A stretch of 64,000 bases of DNA, taken from positions 496,001-560,000 of the forward strand of contig JACGCM010000452.1 of the NCBI GenBank assembly GCA_014058105.1, given 5' to 3'. Each line of letters starts with the position of its first letter. Within the stretch, counting starts at the first letter, position 1. The position numbers and the translations under genes are program-made. Below are positions 23,721-34,489 of the stretch, one piece after another. The notes under the pieces are model-generated. The model was not told the origin of the DNA. It saw only the letters and a program-made list of their open reading frames with translations, and did no database searches. Origin of the DNA: Kingdonia uniflora (lineage: Eukaryota > Streptophyta > Magnoliopsida > Ranunculales > Circaeasteraceae).

Positions 23721-25545
23721 TTTAACATGGCTAGTATCGCAATCCTCGAAGGAGATTCTGAGTCGGCGATTGCTCGACTCGGGAAGAAGTTTGGCTTTTT
23801 TGTCTTGAGGTGTAAGATCACAACATTCCGAGATCCTCCGGCGCTTTGATCGGTTAGAATAGGTGATTTGGTTAATTTTGATCATGTTGCTGAGGTGCAT
23901 ATAGTAGAGATACTTCTCCTCAGTTCTATTATTGTCCTGAACAAGTTCGAGTTGCTTCTTATAGTTGCCATCTTGGTATGACTTCAGGTTAACAATGCAT
24001 TCGAGCATCCGTCTTTCCTTGAAAATAATCTCAAGCAATCGCTGTAGAGCATAACAATTGTCAGTAGAATGGCGATTTACCTTATGGTGTATGCAAAATG
24101 GTCGATTCTCAATGGGCTCTTGTGGTTAAGAGACGCGGTAAAGCGTGTCTTTTGACAACAGTGGAAAAATTATGGAGATTCAGACATTCAGCTTTGGGAG
24201 GACGGGTTTGTTTTGCGGACCACTTCTTCGATGGTATCCAGTATTTTCCTTGGTGCATTTCTGATCTCCCTATTCTTCCTTAGGCTCGCTGGTTCGTTCT
24301 GCAGGTGGGGCTTTGGTGAAGAGGACAGACTTAGTAAACTTTTGTCGCTCAGACATCATCCACTCCAAGTCAACGTAACCGTTGACTTTGGTGATCATCT
24401 CCTCTAATGTTGCAGGTTTGTTAAGGAAGATATATTCTTTGGCTTTGCAATCGAGCAGGAGAACATTGGTGAAAGAGGTCACAGCTGTTCTATTTTTGGT
24501 CAAGGTTATCCACCTTTCTCGTGAGCTCTAGGAATTTCTTTGAGAAATCTTCAAGCTTTTCTCCATGTGATTGCTTAAGACCGATAAAAGAGTACAAGTT
24601 CTCCTATTTGTCTATGTTGTGCACATATGTCTTGATAAACTGCTTCTGCTGCTGATCAGACGTGTAGATAGATTCCTCCAGAAGAGAATAAAACCATCGG
24701 AGTGGCCCCTCCTATATACTTGTGGCGAACAGGCAGTAGAGGCTGTGGTTGAGATTACAATACAACCCTAATGACTCGTGGTATTGCTGAATATGCTCCT
24801 TCAGATCAGTACCTTTGTACTTGTGAATTTTGGGAGTATGAAAACCTTTCGATATTTCTATATCGAATAGTTCTTTGGCAATCAGACTTCCTTGAAACTT
24901 TGTGGTATCGCTGGTAGTACCCAGAACTCGTGCCTCGATCAACCCCTTAATTTGTTAGTCCATGCATTCTTTTGTGATGTAATAACGTGTTGGTTGAATC
25001 GTTTGGCGTACTTGCAGGGGATGATGAGTTCCCGTACCTTCACTCAAGCGATCTTGTGCTAGAACCTTATGTAGAGGTCGTTGGTCTTCCTTTTGCTGGA
25101 TGGGAATCTGGTGACCTCGACTAACGTCTTATTGGACTTCTCCCCCCAAATGGATGGAGGGTTGCAGTCCGTATGGTTGATTTATAGAAATGGCTATACT
25201 GGTGGCTCCCCGAGGTCCCAATCTTTCCCTTGCTAAAATACATGAGGTCTCTGGAAGTTGATCATGACCTTTGGCTGGAGGAATCTGTTGAGTATTTTGC
25301 AAAGCCTCGAGTGCAGTCTGCATCGTCGTCATCTAATCTTTGTGTCGTTTGAGCGTTTTCAAACGAGCTTGTCTTTCTGCATTGAGCTCTTTCTCTCGGA
25401 GCTTGCTATCCTTTGTCAATTAAAGTTTATGTTCAGCGCATTTTTCTGTCTCAGCGTAGAGATTCGCCCATAACTCGGTGAGCTGTCCCGGATCCACAAA
25501 AATTTTGAGCTGAGTTCCTGTGGCCTGTCGTCGGGAAGAAACCAT
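23721..25545 (-). pseudogene. Tat gag, degraded
   Basis: Minus strand, starting at ATG 25545 about 70 bp inside the 5' LTR end. The N-terminus (MVSSRRQATGTQLKIF) leads into a charged spacer. 24942-24270 carries the capsid-like part (KFQGSLIAKELFDIEI, LVENPATLEEM-like NKPATLEEMITKVNGYVDLE). Near 24080 a zinc knuckle of the Tat type is visible: Cys-x2-His, then His-Ser-Thr-Asp-Asn-Cys. Gag packages the RNA. At least five in-frame stops. The order and the TLEEMxxKVNGY phrase are shared with the plus-strand Tat element (42520-42560). Confidence 0.75.
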
Positions 25546-25599
25546 AATTGAAAATTGTAATAAAAGACTGCCTTAGGGTATCGTGGAAATGTAATCTTT

Positions 25600-25616
25600 C
25601 CCACAGACCGCTCCAA
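25600..25616 (-). other. Primer binding site of the minus-strand Tat element
   Basis: Read on the minus strand right after the 5' LTR: ttggagcggtctgtggg. It resembles the tggcgccgtctgtggg primer site common in plant Tat elements, with two changes. The tRNA was not identified. Confidence 0.6.
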
Positions 25617-25617
25617 A

Positions 25618-26196
25618 TATAATGACCAAATTCCGTAGCTTGATATAATTAGGAATTAGCTATCACATCAATGAACCTATAACAATACTCTAATATAAAT
25701 GAAGTATTAAAGACAACTGTTTTTAGCATGGAAAATCTCTAAACAGGTAAAAATCCACGACCTCATATGGTAAATTTTTGTGAAAATATCTTTATTGCCT
25801 GGAGTGGATATCTTTATTACAAGTGATCTCTAGAATATAGAAATGTTTTTGATCTCGTAAACAAGAAGTTTGAGTAATTTTTTTGGTCCCTGTCTCTTTT
25901 AGAACTTTTCCTTTATATAGGCTTCTCCATAACTCTTCATCATGCTAGAACACGTTTTCCGAATAATGTGGTTAGTGGCGGTTGGCTGAATAACTGACAA
26001 GTTCATGGGAGACAGGTGTCTTTGACTGGATAACGTTTTTGGGGTTTAACGCGACCCACATTCTTGAGTAGTTCGTGGGGTTGGCTGGAATGTTTGACGA
26101 GAGTGTTAAGTGTTAAAAAATACGTAAGCTTGAGATGGAGGTAAATCGGGATATGTGAGTTTTATTATGAGTGAGATCGAGGGATAAGTCCCTACA
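25618..26196 (-). repeat. 5' LTR of the minus-strand Tat element
   Basis: 579 bp, same length as 12321-12899 and collinear with it. Ends in ccctaca at 26196, followed by the gacaa target duplication. Confidence 0.9.
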
Positions 26197-26640
26197 GACA
26201 ACATTTGATGTAAGTCAATGGTCGATTTGGTTTTTTGTGATTTGTTATTTGAGATTTGTCATTTGTTATATGAGGTTTTTCATTTGCAATATATGATTTG
26301 GCATTTGTTATCTGAGATTTGTCATTTATTACCAATGATCAATTTTTTTATATGATTTGTGAAACATGAACCATCAATTGATCTATTTTTTTATAGATAG
26401 ACAATTTATGTAAGTAAATGGTCTATTTGGTTATTTGATATAATATATTGTGTTTTCTTAGAAATTTGATTTGTCATTTCTTAGGTATGATTTGTCATTT
26501 TTTATATAAGATTTTTCATTTGTGAATTATGATTTGTCAGTTGTTATCAATGATATGTCATTTGTTATACATGATATATCATTTGTTATATATTATTTAT
26601 CATTTCTTATCTATGATTTGTCATCATCCAAAGATTATAT
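26197..26640. repeat. MULE internal tandem array, right part
   Basis: Continuation of the array interrupted at 12320. It begins gacaacatttgatgtaagtcaatggtc, the continuation of the unit broken by the Tat insertion. It contains further unit markers near 26215 and 26412 and many atttgtcatttgttat subrepeats. Confidence 0.85.
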
Positions 26641-26750
26641 TTCTTTAGTTTGAAATTGCAATACACATTCATTGGGCACAAAAAAAGAAAATATCATTAC
26701 CTCAAATATTGTTATAGATCACAGTTTGCATTACATCAATTTATATTAGT

Positions 26751-27164
26751 TTACGCACTCGGAGGTGGTGGTGGTGATCGGTCTCCCCTACCACCGCCAC
26801 TGTCTCCTTCTCCGTAACCCCCACCACCACCACCACCGTCTCTTCCTCTATTTCTACTCAGGGTACCAGCAAAACATTATTAGACGTATAACAGCCACTT
26901 CATCCGCCGCTGTAACAACATCATTTCCCAGAGGACGTAGACCCTCTGCCCCTGTTCCGACGTCAGCATATAGTGAAAGCAGAGCATTTGATAATAATCA
27001 TCATCCGCCTCTTCCACCTCTTCATACATTATCTCATGGAAGGTAGGACACACTGGAATGGGAGAAGGAAGTTCAAGGGGTTGGGTCCCAAAGTATCGAA
27101 GCCGCAACTCTTGTATCTTGGCAAGAACCCTAGCCTAGTACGCTTGGCGTCTGGTACTCACCAT
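26751..27164 (-). pseudogene. MULE YFG/glycine-rich gene, unrecognised family
   Basis: Minus strand, ATG 27164 to TAA 26751, 138 codons in one frame with an early stop (codon 10) and a double stop (codons about 95-96). Start MVSTRRQ; residues about 18-26 QELRLRYFG; then ELPSPIPV; acidic EEVEEADDDYYQ (about 45-58); a helical middle; and after the double stop a glycine-rich tail ending SPPPPPSA. The glycine run in the same frame past the stops indicates a real former ORF. The antisense gene at 13198-13611 of the nested Tat element shows the same plan and the same total length, although an alignment needs a small gap. It sits between the MULE array and the LINE, whose insertion at 27403 probably cut the promoter. 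Function unknown; the basic N-terminus could be a nuclear signal. Confidence 0.6.
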
Positions 27165-27388
27165 CTTCTTCACAGAGCATTTAGAGAGGAAATAGTTTCA
27201 CAAGATTAAAATAAGGAAGTACTTGCCGAATAAACTACAACAGTACTTAATGTTGAGTTCCAAATCCCAATGTTAGAATGAATTCAAGCACAACAGTAGT
27301 TAATGCCGACCAAACCCATTGGAAATGAAGGAACATTGGAAATGATCCCCGGGTGCTGAATGTATTTGTTGTTATTTTAAGAAATATA

Positions 27389-27402
27389 TGTCACCCATCA
27401 AG
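27389..27402. repeat. LINE target-site duplication, left copy
   Basis: tgtcacccatcaag here and tgtcatccatcagg at 33670-33683 bracket the LINE, as expected for target-primed reverse transcription. Two mismatches in 14. Confidence 0.8.
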
Positions 27403-27640
27403 TTTTTTTTTCTCCTAATTTTCTCCAAATTTTTGTTTCTTCGATTCCCCTTTGTTGGACCTTTGATTATTGGAAAGAACTTTGGGTTTGGGGAGGTTTA
27501 ACAACCATTGGGTAAGTTAATTTTGATTTTTCTCTTTCAATTTTCGTGAATAGTGTTTAATGTTCATATGAATAGTAAAATCCGAAAATATGTAATTTCA
27601 ATTCCTTGAAACCCTTGCATTTGAGCATAACACTTGAGCA

Positions 27641-29177
27641 ATGACGGATCTTCCTATACTGAATCTCCTTCAAGAGCTTCTATATAAATAAAATAACAAG
27701 ATTGACCAGGCAAAACTGCAGCTACAGAACATCCAAGCTTACCGAGATTGTAATAATCCAAGGAAGATCAGGTTATGAAGAACTCCTCTCTCCATGGTAA
27801 AATCCCTGAATTTACCCTGAATACACAAAAGCCCACTTATTCTTTTGCAGATATGGTACGAGGAAGAACGAATGCCCCAGTTGAAGCTACATCACTTTTG
27901 GATATGGGGATGCGGGGCGATACACCGTTTGTCTCTATCCCTGCAGGAGAGGTTTCTATGGGGGTGTCCCGATTCCAGTTTAGCTTAATCGGGCGCTTGG
28001 ATCTTCCAAAGGTTAAATTTGAGACTGTTCAGGAATATGCTCTTACAAAGTGGAAACTCTCTGGGTAGTGCATGCTAATCTTATTAGGGAAAGGCTTCTT
28101 CATCATCAAACTCAATAATGAAAGTGATAAAATCCACATATGGGGTCAAGGGCCTTGAATGGTAGAAAATATGCCCATGCGCTTGATGCCGTGGAGTCCA
28201 CTACTCTCAGCGGATAATTACCAGAACATGAATGCTCTAATTTGGTATAAATTTCCAGGATTACCGAGTGAACTTTGGTGTCCGAAGATAGTTATGTCCT
28301 TGGGGAAGACACTGAGTACACCAATCCATCTTGATAGGTCAACAATTAATCATGACTATGGATACCATGCTAGTCTTTTGGTGGATATTGATCTGTCAAA
28401 GCCGATTCCTAATCATGTTTTTATCGACGTTGAGGGTAAACTGATTAACTAAGAAATTCTCCTTTATCGGGTTCCAAAATTCTGCAATCATTATAAGAAC
28501 GTGGGACATAACATTGCAGAGTGCAAGGTGATACTTAGAGTTGTCCATGGTGAGCAAAAACAAGTGACAAAGCCAGTAGAAAAGGTAGGGACTACAAAGA
28601 GCACTGAAAATAGTAAAGGGGCTCCTAGTATGGAAGGGGCACAGAGCAAGCCGGAGATGGGGAAGAATTTACAGGAACCACCGAATACACATACTTACTT
28701 TTAGGATAATTAAGCTGCAGATAGTGAGAGATCTCCTACTGGTCAGATTGCAAGAACCACAAAATAGGCGATTGGTCTGCCCCAAAAGCAAGAAGAGGTA
28801 GAAGTGTCTCACTAACGACTAATTCCAGGGTCCAGTTTGGGTCCATTGGCTCCACGAACAAAAATCACGCTCTTAGTGATGGGGAACAAGATACAAGTGT
28901 GTCAAAGGTTGCTAGTAATGAAGTGGACAAGGGAGAACAAGGGGATACAAATGTCGACAACAGTGAGGGTACCTCACAAAGCCAAAAAATAGATGGAGAT
29001 AATTTGGGAAATCGGAATAATCCAATTGAGGAGGTGAGGAAACTTATGAATCTGGAAAGCTGGGCAGAGATCATAGAAGGAGAAGATCAGGGGTTATTAC
29101 ATAATCAAATTATAAGAGGGGGCCGAGTTTACACTATGGACCCTAGAGTTACACGTTCTAATACAGGTTTGAAATGA
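27641..29177 (+). pseudogene. LINE ORF1, RNA-binding protein, degraded
   Basis: ATG 27641 (MTDLPILNLLQELL). A frameshift near 27770 leads to the frame carrying SLHGKIPEFTLNTQKPTYSF and the DUF4283-like core (GVSRFQFSLIGRLDL; then MPLMLMPWSP-like phrases at 28170 and FPGLPSELWCPKI at 28260). Around 28480 there is a damaged CCHC zinc knuckle, CNHYKNVGHNIAEC, whose second Cys is Tyr. The C-terminal part is hydrophilic and ends at TGA 29175-29177, overlapping the ATG of ORF2 by ATGA. ORF1 proteins bind the LINE RNA. Confidence 0.75.
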
Positions 29178-32100
29178 GAGTAATTTTTTGGAATGTAAGA
29201 AGTCTGGGTAATAAGAATACCATGACCTATATTTGGAATAAAATCTTGGAGCTGAATCCCAATATTATTGGGTTTGCAGAACCAAAAAATTTTGCTACAG
29301 GATTTCATATCTCAGGATACAATAATATAATTATCACGAATGAGGTTGGGGTTCAGAAAGGATACATTTGAATTTTATGGAAGGAAGGCCTCCAGAACCC
29401 GAGTGTGGCTCTGAGTAACAGTCAGCACATCATAATCCTCTTTATGGATTGCCTCCTTACTTTCGTTCATGCGGATTGTCTTCAAATATATAGAGTTGAC
29501 CTTTGGAGCCAGCTGGTGAATATTTCAAGCACTAACAAACTGCCATGGCTCTGTATTGGGGACTTCAACACGGTACTCAGAATATCAGAAAAGAAGGGAA
29601 GAAAACCTCATTGTAGAAGGGCAGTGGTTAAATTCTTGGACTTTTTGGATGCAGCTTGCCTTACAGAAAGTGTAACGACGGGTATCACTTTTACCTGGTG
29701 CAATGGTCAAAAAGGGGTGATGAGAATATTGGGTGTACTGGATATAAGTCTCATTAATGATAGCTGAAATGATAAATTCCGTAACTGGAAGGTAAATGTA
29801 CTTCCTCGAACTATGTCTTATCACTTTCTTCCCTTTGGGGTTGCAATTTTGGAGTAAGGTTAATGGGTTTAGGAAAATGGTTGAGAATTACTGGAAGCAA
29901 CATCTTTCTGCCGCTCCTTTATTCAACATCATGATGAAATTACGGAGACTGAAAGTGGAGATTAAAATCTGGAAAAAGTAGGCACTTGATAATACCGTCC
30001 ACAACATGAAGGAACTAGAGCGAGAGATACTGTAACTTCATATCATACAAGAGGATGATGAAATAGATGATATCCTATATATACAGATGCTTATCAAAAC
30101 AAAAGAGCTAAAACAGATCGAGGAGAAGGAGGAGGAAGATTGGCGGCAACAATCACGGGAAAAATGGCGGCTTGCTGGGGATCGAAACACTGCATATTTC
30201 CATCAGGCCACCCATAGGAAATTGGCCAAGACTTGCATTGTGGAAATTACAGATCAGAATGGGGCAGTTATCTCTAATCAGGGCTGCATTAAAGATTACA
30301 TTGTAAAGTACTATATAGACACGTTTGCATGACATGAGGTGACAGATTGTCCTGAACTGTTTACACATAATAAAGCTTTGGTTACGTAAGAAGAAAATAC
30401 TAGTCTATCTGGCATTCCTAATGAGGAAGAAGTTCGAGATGCTGTATTTTCTCTGGATAGAGAGAGCTCCCCAGGGCCGAATGGGTTTTTAGGAGCATTT
30501 TTTAGGACCTATTGGGATATTATAAGGGCAGATGTTTCGTTAGGTATCTTGTCTTTCTTCAGGGACGACATTCTTCCCATAAAATTCAACTTTAACCTCA
30601 TTATTCTGATCCCTAAAATGCATAAACCATCTCGAGTAAAGGATTATAGGCCTATATGCCTGGGTAACTTTATTTTTAAGCTCATTACCAAGATTTTGGC
30701 TACACGACTATCTTCGATTGTGTCGTGAATTGTGTCTAAGGAGCAAAGTGCATTCATACCTAAGAGAAGCATTCATAGTAATATTTGCATGGCTTCTGAG
30801 ATGGTGAATGAGATTGAGACTAAAAGGCATGGTGGTAATGTTGGGCTAAAGCTGGATATTACCCATGCTTATGATACTATGAGTTGGGACTTCCTGCTCA
30901 AAGTTCTCCGGTCTCTAGGGTTCTGCAACACCTTTTACAGCTGGATCCATACCATTATCAATACGGGGATGATATTGGTTTCAATCAACGGTAGCCCTTC
31001 TGGATATTCTGAGCTCCTTAGACACATATCATCCACTATCTCCGCTACTATTTGCTATTGCTGAAGATATTCTGAGCTCCAATCTCAAGTTTCTGGCGAG
31101 TCAAGGAATAATTACTCCCATAGTCAAGGTTAAAGGTATTGTAGGTCCTACTCACCTGCATTTTGCTGACGACATTTTTCTGTTTGTTAACGGTAATGCC
31201 AAGTGCTTAATGAATTTGCACAAACTTCTGCAAGCCTACCAACAAGTCTTCGGGCAGGTGGTTAGCGTGGAGAAAAGCAAGATATTTCTTGGCCATATTC
31301 CTAATCATTGAAGATGAGAGGTGATCGACTTGTTTGGGTTTAGGGAGGGGGCGCTCCCAGAGACATATCTTGGCATCCCACTGGTATAAGGAAGGATATC
31401 CAAAAGCAATATTAACCCCCTTGCGGAAAAAATTCGGAAGCGAGCGAATAGTTGGAATGGGAGAATGCTATCTTTTCAAGGGAGAGTAGTCCTTGCCAAA
31501 TCGATTCTTAATAACATCCCCATTTACAATATGGCCATATATCAATGGCCTCAATCCTTAATTAAAGAAAGAGACTCCATCATTCGTAACTTACCTGGAC
31601 TGGGGATCCTACAAAGAGGAAGGGAATTACTTTGTAATGGGATAAGTTGTGTAAACCGTTTAATGAAGTTAGTCTGGGTATACAGAGTTTGAGAGAGGTG
31701 AATAACCTATGCTATGCAAATTGAATTCGATTTTCACTCAAAGAGAAGATACGTGGGCCCAACTCTTACATGCTAAATTCCATACTACCAGTGGCAAAAG
31801 AATTCAGTACCATAAATGATCTTCTGTCTGGCCGGGTATTAAACATGCGGACGACATTACCAAATCTATTATTGGATGGATAATCAGAAAGGGTACGAAG
31901 ATTGACTTCGGGAGAGACTCTTGGGCACTGACATCCCTTTGCGAGAACATATAGATCTCCCTCACAACCTATGGAAGAAGTGTACAGCTAAGGTCAGTAA
32001 TTTCATAAATGCTGAATGATGGAACTTCCCTTCTGATATCTCTCTGGACTTCTTGGCTATGGGTATAGACATTAATAATATTCCTTACAACCCAAGTGTA

Positions 32101-33223
32101 GAGGATATTCAAATCTAGAAACCAGATGTTCATGGTGATTTCTCAATTAAAAACACTTTCGAATGTACCAGAAAATGACAATACAGAGCTTGGTGGTGGA
32201 GATATACATGAAGGAAGTGTTTACATTCGAGTCTAAGTGGGTTTGCATGGAGATTAATGAACCAAATCCTCCCCACTGATGAGAAAGTCTAGCGGAAAGG
32301 AATACATATAGCCTCAGTGTGCGTTCACTGCGGAAGCAATGCCAAAACGGAAGCCCACATATTCTTCGAATGTCCCACGTCCAAGGTGATGTGGGTTTGG
32401 GTTGCAAAATACTTTCCAACTTGCTGCTATTTCAGGTACGGATAGATGGAAAATTACTCTGGAGAGATGCAAAATGCATAGCTCGTACCTCAATGACTTA
32501 TGGATTACTATGGTCTTCCCAATCTGTCGATGGCTTTGGAACTCAAGAAATAAAATCAGATTCGATGAAAGGAAGATGTCTATTAGAGAGATACAAAATA
32601 TGGTTATGGGAGGCATTTCCAATAGCGCCAAACTATCCTCAAATAGCATGTACAACACAACCTTCGAACTATAGGTGGTAAAAGTGCTTTCGGTCAACTT
32701 TAAAATGGGGAATGCTTCATTCATTCGTAGCTGCGGATGGATTCTGCCAAACATCGAAGAGGTTAAGCTGTGTTGTGATGGCTCAGCTTTGGGTAACCCT
32801 GGACCGTCCGAGATTGGAGTAGTATATAGATACTGGAAGGGTAGAGTTTTAGGCACACTCAGCAAAGCAGTCGGTTCCACCACTAACTACCTGGCAGAAG
32901 TTCAAGCTATTGTAGACGGGGTGGAAAAAGCAATACATAGAGGATGAACAACTTTGTGGATAGTGTCAGACTCCTTGGCAGCGATCAATGGATTTCTTTC
33001 TTGTAAGATACCCTAGAAGTTCCAAAGAAAGTAGAGGATCCTTCTCACATCTATACAAGCAATCCGCTTCACCTCAATATGAAGAGAAGCAGATTTCTCA
33101 GCAGACACCTCAGCTAAGAGAGGTTCCAGAGCTGACTTACCTTTTGAGGAATGGGCTGAGGGAAGACCGGATTTTCTGACACGAATTGAAGACCCTTATT
33201 CTGAGTACTTCCATTTTCACTGA
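29174..33223 (+). pseudogene. LINE ORF2: endonuclease, reverse transcriptase, RNase H, degraded
   Basis: Begins MRVIFWNVRSLGNK (AP-endonuclease-like motif) with IGDFNTVL near 29560. After stops, the RT core runs from about 30410: SPGPNGFLGAFF, DYRPICLGNF, SAFIPKRSIHSNI, LKLDITHAYDTMSWDFL, and the catalytic FADD box LHFADDIFLF near 31160, which is intact. 32140-32440 has a zf-RVT-like module (VCVHCGSNAKTEAHIFFECP). 32762-33010 is RNase H with CDGSALGNPGP, YLAEVQAI and VSDSLAAI, keeping its three acidic residues. The tail ends at TGA 33221. Numerous stops and frameshifts. The terminal RNase H is a feature of some plant L1 groups. Confidence 0.85.
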
Positions 33224-33254
33224 AGTTGACTTCTGAGTTGAAGAGCCCTTCTCC

Positions 33255-33545
33255 TGATCGAATACTTATAGTCCTGAGTGATTTTATTCGAATAGAAGTT
33301 TTTCTATTCGAATACACTCTGACTATATGGTTTTATTCAAATAGAATCCTTCTCTGTTCGAATACATTTCAGCCTGATCATTTTTATTCGAATAGAACCA
33401 TCTCTGTACGAATACATTTCAGCCTGACTATTTTTATTAGAATATAAATTTCTCTGTTCGAATACTATTTAGCCTGTGCTATTTTATTCGAATAGATTGA
33501 TACTCTATTCGAATATACTCTTATTCAAACATTTTTTTTTCTATT
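33255..33545 (+). repeat. Minisatellite in the LINE 3' UTR (~50-bp unit, TTCGAATA palindromes)
   Basis: About five units, each with ttttattcgaatagaa..., then tctctgttcgaatacatttcagcctga. The core tattcgaata is its own reverse complement and recurs about every 20-30 bp, so RNA from it could fold into repeated hairpins. It follows the ORF2 stop and precedes the A-rich tail. Confidence 0.8.
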
Positions 33546-33683
33546 CGAACAGGGTGTGATTTAGCTTCCGTTTTTGCACATTTATGGGCTGTTTTGGCCT
33601 TTTCTTGTAATTTCCTTGTACTTATGATCCCGATTATATACAATTGAAAACTTATTACAGAAAAATAAATGTCATCCATCAGG

Positions 33684-34480
33684 CAATGGTATATCATTTG
33701 TTTGACATTAATCATCAAATGTTATGGTATTATTAACATGTTGTCATTGGTTAGGTATCATTTATCATTTCTCATTCAGAATCTATCATTTTATCGATTT
33801 CTTTACAAAGCCTCAATCAGTTGTCAAAGACATAGCGGAATTACTAGAGGAGATGTTGTCCGGTCCTGAACCATTGATTTGTCTATCTTCTATAATGTTG
33901 CTGTTCAGTAGAATTTGTAGTTCGATTATCATTATCGGTAATTTATATTGCAGTTTTAAACATATGTTTCTTAAGAATTTAACATTTTAAAGCCAGAAAT
34001 TAACGTCACTAAAGATAAGGAATATTGCACTTCACGCCTATATATTTTCTCTAATTGTTAAGATCTAGAGATTTTAACTTGGACAAATAATCTTGCAGCA
34101 TCTCCGTTTTGGCCTCGGAGATCCTTAGTTGAGTGTAAGTTTAATTTGAAATAGTATCGAGGATCTGATTGCTCCTTTGACCATAATTTGTTATGTCTTC
34201 CGCCATTGACGATTGTGGCCTTTTAGAATTATCAGGTACAGAGGATTTTCGAAACTAAATTTTAAACCAATAATGGAATTATGGGTAATGGTAGAATCTC
34301 CTACCTTACGGTTTAGAGACTCCGCAAATGAGACCACAATCACACCTTTTCACCTCATCTACCCACGCACATAAACCGCACCCACCAATTTTGTGAGCAC
34401 ATTGACAGAACTAGCGGTTAGGGTTGAGGCTTGTACGTGAGAGACAAAGATCATAATTTTTACTATACCAGAAAATAAGG
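33684..34480. other. MULE sequence right of the LINE, no gene recognised
   Basis: Starts with TCATTTGT-type repeats (33690-33800). A plus-strand frame around 33780-33990 reads KPQSVVKDIAELLEEMLSGP and might be an exon remnant. The rest has no recognisable signal. Confidence 0.4.
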
Positions 34481-34489
34481 GAATGCATT

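Larger units (their letters stand above)
12321..26196 (-). mobile_element. Ty3/gypsy retrotransposon, Tat lineage, minus orientation
   Basis: A 13,876-bp element with two 579-bp LTRs and a 5-bp target duplication. On the minus strand the order is 5' LTR, primer site, gag, protease, RT, RNase H, second RNase H, integrase, tandem repeats, polypurine tract, 3' LTR. Between integrase and 3' LTR lie two gene-like regions on the opposite (plus) strand. Tandem repeats after integrase, antisense genes and a second archaeal-type RNase H are established traits of plant Tat elements, so the lineage call is firm. All frames carry stops, and the LTRs differ at perhaps one position in ten by eye, so this is an old insertion. 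Confidence 0.9.
27403..33669 (+). mobile_element. Plant L1-type LINE, near full length, degraded
   Basis: About 6.3 kb, plus strand, with ORF1 and ORF2, a repeat-rich 3' untranslated region, an A-rich tail (cagaaaaataaa) and a 14-bp target duplication. It landed in the MULE upstream of the YFG gene. The 5' end starts with a T-rich leader and looks complete. Confidence 0.85.

Noticed and set aside
26765..27209. Plus-strand Pro/His-rich frames
   Set aside because: Complement of the glycine-rich tail and body of the minus-strand YFG gene.
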